A stretch of 9,454 nt of DNA from Firmicutes bacterium UBA5496 (lineage in GTDB: Bacteria > Bacillota > Proteinivoracia > UBA4975): NCBI GenBank assembly GCA_002427015.1, contig DIPE01000087.1, positions 2,397-11,850 on the forward strand, given 5' to 3'. This document shows positions 1 through 5,147 of the stretch, piece by piece. The notes beneath the pieces were generated by a model. The model saw nothing but the letters and a program-made list of their open reading frames with translations, had not been told where the DNA came from and ran no database searches. The first letter of the stretch is position 1. Each line of letters opens with the position of its first letter. Both the position numbers and the translations under genes were made by a program.

Positions 1-98
1 ATCCCGGCGAAAAGCTTAAAGGCCGACAAGACTACATTCCCCATAATGCTGACAAAAGAAATCCGCAGCGCAATCTGCAGGTTATTATCCTTCCCCAT
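1..98 (-). CDS. Cation diffusion facilitator (CDF) metal exporter, N-terminal fragment
   Basis: This is the first 32 codons of a gene that runs off the left edge. The start is ATG at 98-96, preceded by a perfect TAGGAGG ribosome binding site with a 5-nt spacer. The peptide begins MGKDNNLQ and continues with SIMGNVVLSAFKLFAG, which resembles the first transmembrane helix of CDF-family divalent cation/proton antiporters (CzcD-like). CDF proteins export Zn, Co, Ni, Fe or Mn ions across the cytoplasmic membrane. The assignment rests on this short stretch plus the NiCo riboswitch directly upstream, a class usually found ahead of CzcD-type exporters. Co2+/Ni2+ export is therefore an inference from the regulator; the metal-binding residues lie outside the window. 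Confidence 0.85.
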   Translation of the reverse strand, partial: MGKDNNLQIALRISFVSIMGNVVLSAFKLFAG

Positions 99-103
99 TT
101 TCG

Positions 104-110
104 CCTCCTA
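104..110 (-). promoter_or_regulatory. Ribosome binding site of the CDF gene
   Basis: The minus strand reads TAGGAGG, a perfect Shine-Dalgarno sequence, 5 nt before the ATG at 98. It fixes the start of the truncated exporter gene. Confidence 0.85.
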
Positions 111-142
111 ATGGTTGTTGTGAATTATCCCTGAGAAGATGC

Positions 143-183
143 AAAAAGCGCATCTATGGAAACATTTACTGTCCCACAGATGC
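143..183 (-). terminator. Riboswitch-controlled intrinsic terminator
   Basis: On the minus strand, the 5' arm (183-170, GCATCTGTGGGACA) pairs with the 3' arm (164-150, TGTTTCCATAGATGC) across a GTAAA loop. The stem has about 14 pairs, including G-U wobbles and one bulged T. After GC comes a run of five T (147-143). The 5' arm is also the 3' strand of aptamer helix P4 plus the conserved GGGACA of the NiCo aptamer, so terminator and aptamer cannot form together. This is the expected expression platform of a metal-activated ON switch: folded aptamer, no terminator, exporter expressed. A smaller hairpin (155-137, AGATGC with GCATCT) could capture the freed 3' arm in the ON state. Confidence 0.8.
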
Positions 184-254
184 ACTTCGGACATCTGCTG
201 CCGCAGCCAAGGCGGCCCGGCCCCATGAACCAAGGGGGTTCATCGCCTGTTCAG
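169..254 (-). ncRNA. NiCo riboswitch aptamer (czcD motif)
   Basis: This leader RNA matches the Ni2+/Co2+-sensing riboswitch class. Reading the minus strand, it begins CTGAACAGGC. Helix P2 follows (ATGAACC with GGTTCAT, 5-nt loop), then GCCGGGC, then helix P3 (GCCGC with GCGGC), then GGCAGC. Helix P4 comes next (CAGATG with CATCTG), and the element ends TGTGGGACAG. From memory of the crystallised NiCo aptamer, the order, the junction sequences (CAGGC, GCCGGGC, GGCA, GGGACAG) and the P4 stem are nearly the same. The outer helix P1 is weak here: only CTG with CAG pairs cleanly before mismatches. The element lies about 70 nt upstream of a CDF exporter start, the usual partner of this class, and overlaps a terminator. 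No structure-model search was run. Confidence 0.9.
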
Positions 255-300
255 ATTTGAATCTTGGATTGTTTTGTTGCTCCAATAATAACATATGCGG

Positions 301-324
301 AGAAATCCCAGCTGGCGCCTGGGA
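301..324 (-). terminator. Possible weak terminator or leader hairpin after spmB
   Basis: TCCCAG (324-319) pairs with CTGGGA (311-306) across a 7-nt loop, followed by TTTCT. It could end the spmB transcript, but the U-tract is poor. It also lies downstream of the promoter at 392-365, so a strong terminator here would block that transcript too. It may simply be a leader hairpin of the riboswitch RNA. Confidence 0.3.
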
Positions 325-364
325 ATCCTAAAAACACAGCGCAGGTCTAAATATGCCGATTCAT

Positions 365-392
365 ATTATATCAGTTTCCTAAGTTTTAGCAA
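365..392 (-). promoter_or_regulatory. SigmaA-type promoter for the riboswitch-CDF transcript
   Basis: The minus strand shows TTGCTA (392-387), a 16-nt spacer, then TATAAT (370-365). TG one base upstream of the -10 gives an extended -10 (TGATATAAT). It starts about 10 nt after the spmB stop codon. A transcript from here would begin near 358 and carry a leader of about 260 nt that includes the NiCo aptamer. The separate promoter supports regulation of the exporter independent of the sporulation genes. Confidence 0.65.
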
Positions 393-402
393 CTTTCCGC
401 CT

Positions 403-936
403 CTACCCGAATATGAGCTTGCATATCAGCACCGACACCAAAAACCCGGTTATGTCCGCTAGCAGCCCTACCTTAAGGGAATAGCGGACATTGCGGACGC
501 CCACGGAACCGAAGTACACCGTGAGAATATAAAAAGTTGTGTCGGTGCTGCCCTGCATGGTGCAGGCGATGAGACCAATCAGGGAGTCGGGTCCGTAGCG
601 CTGCATAGTTTCAGCTGCAATGGCCAAAGCCCCGTTGCCGGAAATGGGGCGCATGATTGCCAGGGGTAGCACTTCCCCGGGAATGCCTATTAAGCTTGTA
701 AGGGGTTTAAGAAGTTGAACAAAGAGGTCAAAAGCCCCGGATTCTCGGAATATGCCTAAGCCAACTAACATGGCTACCATGTAAGGAATGAGGCCGACAG
801 CAATGGCGAAACCCTCCTTGCCCCCTTCAACAAAGGTCTCGAAAACGGGAACCCGTTTCCAGGCGGCATAAGCTACCACCACTACTACAATGACGGGAAT
901 TGCCCAGGCCGAGACTATGTTCATTATCTCAGTCAT
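403..936 (-). CDS. spmB: Spore maturation protein SpmB
   Basis: The product is a 177-residue integral membrane protein of the SpmA/SpmB group (nucleoside-recognition or 'Gate' domain family). In Bacillus subtilis, SpmA and SpmB are mother-cell proteins needed for full dehydration of the spore core and thus heat resistance; their biochemical activity is not established. The sequence has a hydrophobic N-terminal helix (about residues 6-24), then the family-typical stretch GLIPYMVAMLVGLGIFRESG (about 48-67) and MRPISGNGALAI (about 95-106), followed by QGSTDTTFYI, also typical of SpmB. The ATG at 936 follows GGCGGGAAC by about 6 nt. It overlaps the spmA end by 8 nt, implying translational coupling. 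It is the last gene of the sporulation unit. Confidence 0.93.
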   Translation of the reverse strand: MTEIMNIVSAWAIPVIVVVVVAYAAWKRVPVFETFVEGGKEGFAIAVGLIPYMVAMLVGLGIFRESGAFDLFVQLLKPLTSLIGIPGEVLPLAIMRPISGNGALAIAAETMQRYGPDSLIGLIACTMQGSTDTTFYILTVYFGSVGVRNVRYSLKVGLLADITGFLVSVLICKLIFG

Positions 937-1528
937 TTTTTTGTTCCCGCCGGGTATGGAAATAGCGGAAAAGGAGATCTAGGCAGAGGGCTGTTGTAAA
1001 AGAGGCGCATGTGGCCACAAGAGCTGTGGGAATAATCATTGAGGGATTTAAGGAGCCTGAAGCCGCCCGCAGGGCAATGATTGTAGTGGGAATGAGAGTA
1101 ATGCTGGAAGTATTCATGGCTAAAAAAGTGCACATTGCCGGCGAGGCCGTCTCCTTATCTGGGTTCAGCTCCTGTAGCTGCTTCATGGCCTTGAGGCCAA
1201 TAGGGGTAGCTGCGCTGCCCATCCCCAGCATATCTGCACTCATTGTCATTAGGATAGAGCTCATAGCTGGATGGTCCCGGGGCACCGAGGGAAACAGGAA
1301 TCTCACCAAGGGTCCCAAGGCTTTAACTAATATTGCACTAAGACCAGACTTTTCAATGATCTTCATCATACCCAGCCAAAATGTCAGTATTGCCACTAAG
1401 CCCAGGGATATGCTCACCCCCCGCTGGGCATTGTCGATGATTACTTGCGTAAGCTTGCCCATATTGCCGGTAGCCGCCGCAACAATCATGCCAAAAATGA
1501 TAAAAAAAAGCCAAAATTTATTGATCAT
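929..1528 (-). CDS. spmA: Spore maturation protein SpmA
   Basis: The product is a 199-residue membrane protein, paired with SpmB and acting in the mother cell on spore core dehydration. Residues 1-25 form a first hydrophobic helix. Family-typical features follow: GVSISLGLVAILTFWLGMMK (about 37-56), a stretch of SILMTMSADMLGMGSAATPI type (about 91-110) and FLAMNTSSITLIPTT (about 135-149). Its length is close to Bacillus SpmA. The ATG at 1528 overlaps the end of the carboxypeptidase gene by 11 nt and is preceded by purine-rich AGGGGATGG inside that gene. The order carboxypeptidase-spmA-spmB is the same as in the sigmaE-controlled dacB-spmA-spmB operon of B. subtilis, which supports the call. 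Confidence 0.94.
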   Translation of the reverse strand: MINKFWLFFIIFGMIVAAATGNMGKLTQVIIDNAQRGVSISLGLVAILTFWLGMMKIIEKSGLSAILVKALGPLVRFLFPSVPRDHPAMSSILMTMSADMLGMGSAATPIGLKAMKQLQELNPDKETASPAMCTFLAMNTSSITLIPTTIIALRAASGSLNPSMIIPTALVATCASFTTALCLDLLFRYFHTRREQKND

Positions 1529-2654
1529 GCCACCATCCCCTCACCAGCTTCAACAAACGGGCAGCTATCCCCGCTTTTTCCCTCACAGCGGATACAGCCA
1601 CCAGTTCTACCTCTGCTGTCCAGCCGTCATCTACCCTCACCAAGGCCGTGCCCACAGGCTGACCGTTTAGCACTGGCGCCTTCAGCTTCGCCGGCACTTG
1701 CACCTGTGTAGTAAAGGACAGGGTCTCCCCTGGAAAAACCGGATAGCAGACTGGCCCGGCTGCAGCCACAGCCACCCAATTGACCTGACCCTGGTCAACG
1801 GGCAGTACCGCCATCACTTTTCCCTGGGGAACCAGCTCCCGGATCTTTAAGTTTCTAAAGCCATAATCAAAGAGCTTGCTAACATCGGTATACAGATCCG
1901 GCGCTGCCAGGACCACTGCCACCAGCTCTATTTCCCCTGCCCTAGCTGCCGCCACCAGGCAGCGACCGGCTTTTTCCGTCCAGCCGATTTTTATGCCGCA
2001 GGCCCTAGGGTCGCGAATCAAAAGCTTGTTATTATTTTTAAACAGTCTCACCCGGCCGCTGGTCAGTTCCCGGGAAATATATTCTTCGGCAATGCAAATC
2101 TGCCGGAGCAAGGGCATTTTTAAAAACTCTGCCCCCAGCAGGGCCATATCATAAGCAGTGCTGTAGTGCTGGTTGTTGTCCAGGCCATGGGGATTGCCAA
2201 AGCAGGTATAATACATCCCCAGTTCCCAAGCCCGCTGATTCATGAGGCTGACAAAATGCTGGATATCTCCGGCTACATATTTGGCGATGGCGGCGGCCGC
2301 GTCATTGCCTGAACGCAGTAGGAGCCCATAGAGCATGTCAAGCATGGTCAGCTGTTCATTCTCTTCTAAATACAAGGAAGTGCCCTCTATTTTGACACAG
2401 TCAGCCTGCACACTGAGGACTTCTTCAGGCCTGCACAGTTCTGTGGCCACCAACGCTGTCATTATCTTGGTGGTGCTGGCCATGGGCCGCTGCTCATTGG
2501 CGTTATGCTCATACAGCACGCGCCCGGAGCTGGCCTCAATGAGTATTGCTGAAGCCGCGCTGATGGCTTCCGGCTCCTGGGCGGGCCCGACCTGGGCAAA
2601 GGCCGCCAGTGGAAACAACAGCAAAATTACCAAGGCTAAAATTATGCTTTTCAT
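1518..2654 (-). CDS. Sporulation-type D-alanyl-D-alanine carboxypeptidase (S11 family, DacB/DacF-like)
   Basis: This is a low-molecular-weight penicillin-binding protein of 378 residues. Such enzymes remove the terminal D-Ala from peptidoglycan pentapeptides outside the cytoplasmic membrane and here would limit cross-linking of the spore cortex. Residues 1-20 look like a signal peptide ending LAAFAQ. The catalytic SxxK is STTK at 60-63 and the second motif is SGN at 115-117. The third motif, normally KTG, reads KIG at 222-224 (GIKIGWTEKAG). The C-terminal beta domain (about 275-360) and a terminal basic helix that may hold it to the membrane are present. The start ATG follows GGGGGAGG by 5 nt. 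The gene lies directly upstream of spmA with an overlap, as dacB does in B. subtilis; dacF is an alternative orthologue, so no symbol is assigned. Confidence 0.92.
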   Translation of the reverse strand: MKSIILALVILLLFPLAAFAQVGPAQEPEAISAASAILIEASSGRVLYEHNANEQRPMASTTKIMTALVATELCRPEEVLSVQADCVKIEGTSLYLEENEQLTMLDMLYGLLLRSGNDAAAAIAKYVAGDIQHFVSLMNQRAWELGMYYTCFGNPHGLDNNQHYSTAYDMALLGAEFLKMPLLRQICIAEEYISRELTSGRVRLFKNNNKLLIRDPRACGIKIGWTEKAGRCLVAAARAGEIELVAVVLAAPDLYTDVSKLFDYGFRNLKIRELVPQGKVMAVLPVDQGQVNWVAVAAAGPVCYPVFPGETLSFTTQVQVPAKLKAPVLNGQPVGTALVRVDDGWTAEVELVAVSAVREKAGIAARLLKLVRGWWHDQ

Positions 2655-2663
2655 AACTTCCTC

Positions 2664-2688
2664 CCCCGGCTAATTATATTCACCGGGG
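2664..2688. repeat. Inverted repeat around the -10 box of the carboxypeptidase promoter
   Basis: Two 6-bp arms, CCCCGG (2664-2669) and CCGGGG (2683-2688), flank a 13-nt AT-rich spacer that holds most of the TATAAT sequence and adjoins the ribosome binding site. It could be a repressor operator or an RNA hairpin occluding the RBS. GC-rich arms of this size can also arise by chance. Confidence 0.35.
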
Positions 2689-2703
2689 CAAAGAGAATAT
2701 GAA
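2673..2703 (-). promoter_or_regulatory. Possible sigmaE-type promoter upstream of the carboxypeptidase gene
   Basis: The minus strand has TTCATATT (2703-2696), a 15-nt spacer and AATATAAT (2680-2673). Compared with the Bacillus sigmaE pattern (TCATATT-like -35, 14-15 nt, CATACAAT -10), the -35 is nearly perfect and the -10 matches 6 of 8. The TATAAT could alternatively serve sigmaA, but its -35 would then be 19 nt away. The predicted start lies at the edge of the RBS, giving a very short leader, which is a caveat. Confidence 0.4.
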
Positions 2704-2710
2704 GACAGGC

Positions 2711-2734
2711 AAAAGAAAATCCCCTTATAAGGGG
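2711..2734 (-). terminator. Weak intrinsic terminator at the end of ytfJ
   Basis: A 5-bp stem (CCCCT with AGGGG, TATA loop; 2734-2721) overlaps the ytfJ stop codon and is followed by ATTTTCTTTT. The stem is short, so it probably attenuates rather than stops transcription into the carboxypeptidase-spmA-spmB genes. Confidence 0.45.
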
Positions 2735-3198
2735 GGAATGGTTCTTTGCTTTATTTGATTTTGGAGTTCAGCCACCTGTCTTTCCAGCTGCTGCTGCCTG
2801 TTCAGCAAGCTCTGCCGGCCTTCATGGGCGCCGTTGCCATTGCCGAAGGTCTCCTGAACTTTATCTACCAGCTGGGGCACCAAATCCACCAGACGGTCAA
2901 AAATAGCGCCTTGGCTGACAGGCAACAGACGCACCGCGCCTTGGCCAACAACCAGAAAGCCAACGGGCTGCACGGAAACGCCGGCGCCGCTGCCGCCCCC
3001 GAATGGAAGTTCAGTTTCTTTTGGGACGCCAAATTCACTGCCCCCGGCGGCAAAGCCCAAGCCTACCCGAGATACGGGAATTATTACACTGCCATCAGGA
3101 GCCTCTACCGCGTCTCCGATTACTGTATTCACATCTACCATTTCCTTGATACTTTCCATGGCCGTCTTCATTAGACCCTGGATTGGATGTTCTGTCAA
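2725..3198 (-). CDS. ytfJ: Sporulation protein YtfJ (GerW family)
   Basis: The product is a 157-residue member of the YtfJ/GerW family, which in B. subtilis is made during sporulation and affects spore germination; its molecular activity is not established. It opens LTEHPIQGLMKTAMESIKEM, continues with DVNTVIGDAV and the conserved PVSRVGLGFAAGGSEF, and has the family-typical glycine-rich FGGGSGAGVSVQPVGFLVV (about 67-85). The C-terminus is a glutamine-rich coiled coil (LNRQQQLERQVAELQNQIKQ). An upstream in-frame start at 3270 exists, but TTG at 3198 is chosen because homology begins there and AGGGGTG lies 6 nt upstream. That start lies inside the DUF2953 gene, a 104-nt overlap. The pair DUF2953-ytfJ matches ytfI-ytfJ of Bacillus. 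Confidence 0.93.
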   Translation of the reverse strand: MTEHPIQGLMKTAMESIKEMVDVNTVIGDAVEAPDGSVIIPVSRVGLGFAAGGSEFGVPKETELPFGGGSGAGVSVQPVGFLVVGQGAVRLLPVSQGAIFDRLVDLVPQLVDKVQETFGNGNGAHEGRQSLLNRQQQLERQVAELQNQIKQRTIPPL

Positions 3199-3820
3199 TT
3201 TTTGCACCCCTTCTTTTGAGTTTAAATTTAATTGCCTGGAATCCGGCATAAAAGGCTGTAATAATAGCATAGCCCAGGGGAAATTCCAATATGCACGAAA
3301 AGGCCACGCGGAAGTAATTGCGGTTAAAGCGAGGAAAAACTCTGATTACCGGCGGGGCAGTAAAGGAAAACAAGTGGTGAAGAGCGGCACAAACCATGCC
3401 TTTAACTGCCCAGAGGCTGCCGGTAAGAATGGCCAGGCGGGCGCTGTCCCTTATGCCGAAATCTGTATGCCACACGAAACTTTTGACCTTGAGACTCCTG
3501 CGGAAAAACCGGAATACCCTTTTCAAGGAACGCAAAAGCTCTTTATACTGCCGCCAGTACCGGCCCAATTCCTCCGGGGAAGGACGGGAAAGTTGAATGC
3601 GTTTTTTTTTGCTTGCGGTTTTAGTTCCCAGGGCCAGGCCCTTTTCAGAGGTGCTGATTACCGGCACCTCCAGCGAGTATTGAAGCAGCCCCCAGATGCT
3701 AAATTGCACCAGCATACTGTCTTCAGTCTTCCCCCTGTGCCTGTAATCCAGCCACAAGCGAACGGGCAAAAAAAACAAGCAAAGAATAACCCCCAGCGCC
3801 GCCAGGTATCCATACACCAT
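3095..3820 (-). CDS. DUF2953 protein, YtfI-like, sporulation cluster
   Basis: This is a 241-residue protein of the DUF2953 (YtfI) family, function unknown, commonly next to ytfJ in spore formers. It has an N-terminal hydrophobic helix (about 3-20, AALGVILCLFFLPVRLW). A basic middle region follows (about 70-115, rich in K and R, including RFFRRSLKVKSFVWHTDFGIRD split over several turns). It then has a motif typical of the family: DSARLAILTGSLWAVKGMV, near 126-144. The usual C-terminal EFPLGYAIITAFYAGF ends near residue 198. About 35 further residues (rich in R, G, N, S) are encoded out of frame over the start of ytfJ and look like non-homologous read-through. ATG at 3820 follows GGTGAGG by 4 nt. 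A sigmaE-like promoter lies just upstream. Confidence 0.85.
   Translation of the reverse strand: MVYGYLAALGVILCLFFLPVRLWLDYRHRGKTEDSMLVQFSIWGLLQYSLEVPVISTSEKGLALGTKTASKKKRIQLSRPSPEELGRYWRQYKELLRSLKRVFRFFRRSLKVKSFVWHTDFGIRDSARLAILTGSLWAVKGMVCAALHHLFSFTAPPVIRVFPRFNRNYFRVAFSCILEFPLGYAIITAFYAGFQAIKFKLKRRGAKIDRTSNPGSNEDGHGKYQGNGRCEYSNRRRGRGS
3205..3211 (-). promoter_or_regulatory. Ribosome binding site selecting a TTG start for ytfJ
   Basis: AGGGGTG lies 6 nt before the TTG at 3198. No comparable site precedes the longer in-frame start at 3270, so this site decides the start of ytfJ. It is embedded in the coding sequence of the DUF2953 gene. Confidence 0.7.
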
Positions 3821-3837
3821 CGGACCTCACCACAAAA

Positions 3838-3867
3838 ATAGTATGTCCAACAAAAATCCATAAATGC
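3838..3867 (-). promoter_or_regulatory. Possible sigmaE-type promoter of the sporulation unit
   Basis: Minus-strand GCATTTAT (3867-3860), a 14-nt spacer, then CATACTAT (3845-3838). The -10 matches the Bacillus sigmaE -10 (CATACAAT) at 7 of 8 positions and the spacing is right; the -35 is moderate. It lies between the scpB terminator and the DUF2953 gene, the expected place for a promoter of mother-cell genes. The predicted transcript start falls at the edge of the RBS, so the leader would be very short. The -35 half also overlaps a second hairpin (3881-3866). Confidence 0.5.
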
Positions 3868-3881
3868 TGCCCCCTGGCAGC
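3866..3881 (-). repeat. Second hairpin after the scpB terminator
   Basis: GCTGCC and GGCAGC form a 6-bp stem with a 4-nt loop directly after the T-run of the scpB terminator. It may strengthen termination as a tandem hairpin. A run of only three T (after A) follows, so it is not a good terminator alone. Confidence 0.5.
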
Positions 3882-3909
3882 AAAAAAATAAACAGCCCCA
3901 AAGGCTGTT
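3882..3909 (-). terminator. Intrinsic terminator of the scpA-scpB operon
   Basis: AACAGCC (3909-3903) pairs with GGCTGTT (3897-3891) across a 5-nt loop, followed by TA and seven T (3888-3882). The stem starts within the scpB stop codon. This cleanly separates the housekeeping operon from the sporulation unit. Confidence 0.85.
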
Positions 3910-4408
3910 ATTTAAGTTCCGGCAGCTCTGATAAATCTTGGATGCCAAAGTGGCGCAGGAATTCTTCTGTAGTGCCGTATAGTATTGGCCGCCCGGTGGT
4001 CTCCCGCCTGCCCACCTCGGTAATCATGTCGTAGGCCAACAAGGTGTTGAGGGCTTTTTCTGCCTTGACTCCGCGGATTTCCTCAATTTCGGGGCGGGTC
4101 ACAGGCTGGCGGTAGGCAATAATGGCCAGGGTTTCCAGGGTGGGAGCGGACAGGCGGGCAGGTCTGAGATCATCTGTCAGGCGCTCAATATAAGCGTTGT
4201 ACCTCTTGTCAGCGGCCATCTGCACCGCTCCTTCCAAGCGCATAAGGCGAATGCCCCTGCCGGCCAAATCGGCTTCCAGCCTTTCCAGCCATTGGCTCAA
4301 CTGCAGCTCGGTAACCTCAAAAATTGAGCAGAGTTTATCCAAAGCAACTGCATCGCCGCTGGCAAACAGAACCGCCTCCAAAGCGGCTATAGAATTAATC
4401 TCACGCAT
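3908..4408 (-). CDS. scpB: Segregation and condensation protein ScpB
   Basis: This is the winged-helix subunit (166 residues) of the SMC-ScpA-ScpB condensin, which binds ScpA as a dimer and works in chromosome organisation and segregation. The start region reads MREINSIAALEAVLFASGD, typical of ScpB. The second half holds the conserved LSAPTLETLAIIAYRQPVTR (about 91-110), then the IRGV and GRRETTGRPILYGTT motifs and a C-terminal EFLRHFGI. A TTG at 4435 and an ATG at 4417 are in frame upstream. ATG at 4408 is preferred because AAAGGA lies 8 nt upstream and it overlaps scpA by the common 8-nt ATGCGTGA arrangement. It is the last gene of its operon, ending in a strong terminator. Confidence 0.95.
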   Translation of the reverse strand: MREINSIAALEAVLFASGDAVALDKLCSIFEVTELQLSQWLERLEADLAGRGIRLMRLEGAVQMAADKRYNAYIERLTDDLRPARLSAPTLETLAIIAYRQPVTRPEIEEIRGVKAEKALNTLLAYDMITEVGRRETTGRPILYGTTEEFLRHFGIQDLSELPELK

Positions 4409-5147
4409 CCCGACCATCCTTTGCTGCTGATTCAATTAGTATAGGTGCAAAAACCTTCTCCTGAAAAACCATAGCTTCCCCCAGCCGCACCAGTTCCAAA
4501 ACAGCTAAAAAGGTTACGACAATTTCCTGCAGGCCTAGGCCCCGGGCCAGTTCAGCAAAGCTGGCAGAACCTGCCGCCAATCTTTTTCTCAACTCCCCCA
4601 GTTTTTCCTCAATGGGAATACCATTGACCGCCAGTTTGCGGACTTCAACACGGCTGTTTTCCAGGGCCCGGGCAAAGGCAGAAAACAGATTGTCCAGGGA
4701 CATGGGCGCCAGGGACCGGGTGCCGGACTCCGGGGGCAGGGCAGGCTGCCGGGTATAGTCATAGTTATCCAGGGAAATCATCGTCTCCAACTGTGCCGCC
4801 AGTTCTTTAAAGCGCTTGTACTCCACAAGGCGCATAATCAGTTCCTGGCGGGGATCAGGTTCATCCGCCAGGAGCTCCCGTTCCACCCGGGGCAGCAGTG
4901 ACCGGGATTTCAATTCCAGCAAATAAGCGGCCATATAGATAAAATCGCTGGCCAGTTCAGGGTCAAAATCCACCAGGCTTAAGCTTTCCAAATAACTGCT
5001 GGTAATGTCGGCAATAGCAATGCTGTAGATATCCAGCTTGTCCCGTTCCACCAGGTAAATGAGTAAATCAAAAGGGCCTTCAAATACCGGCAAGTTGACC
5101 TGGACAACGGGCCGGGAGCCGACCTGGGACAGTTGTTGAGATTTCAT
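4401..5147 (-). CDS. scpA: Segregation and condensation protein ScpA (kleisin)
   Basis: ScpA is the kleisin subunit (248 residues) that bridges the SMC heads and recruits ScpB. The N-terminal SMC-binding domain shows the family signature FEGPFDLLIYLVERDKLDIY (about 22-41), then ADITSSYLESL and the FIYMAAYLLELKSRSLLP segment. The centre is a variable acidic, then proline-rich linker. The C-terminal winged helix contains ASFAELARGLGLQEIVVTFLAVLELVRLG. A longer reading from 5213 is possible, but ATG at 5147 is chosen: GGGGGGTG sits 4 nt upstream, and homology starts after it. It overlaps the M50 protease stop by ATGA, a coupling signal. Length matches Bacillus ScpA (about 250). Confidence 0.96.
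   Translation of the reverse strand: MKSQQLSQVGSRPVVQVNLPVFEGPFDLLIYLVERDKLDIYSIAIADITSSYLESLSLVDFDPELASDFIYMAAYLLELKSRSLLPRVERELLADEPDPRQELIMRLVEYKRFKELAAQLETMISLDNYDYTRQPALPPESGTRSLAPMSLDNLFSAFARALENSRVEVRKLAVNGIPIEEKLGELRKRLAAGSASFAELARGLGLQEIVVTFLAVLELVRLGEAMVFQEKVFAPILIESAAKDGRDA

Noticed and set aside
1011..1670. Plus-strand open frame of 219 codons opposite spmA and the carboxypeptidase end
   Set aside because: It is antisense to well-supported genes, has no ribosome binding site of note, and its peptide has no recognisable domain. It reflects the codon pattern of the genes on the other strand.
3146..3841. Plus-strand open frame of 231 codons opposite the DUF2953 gene
   Set aside because: The minus-strand product has a membrane helix, family motifs and a good RBS. 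The plus-strand peptide has none, and the frame opens inside ytfJ.
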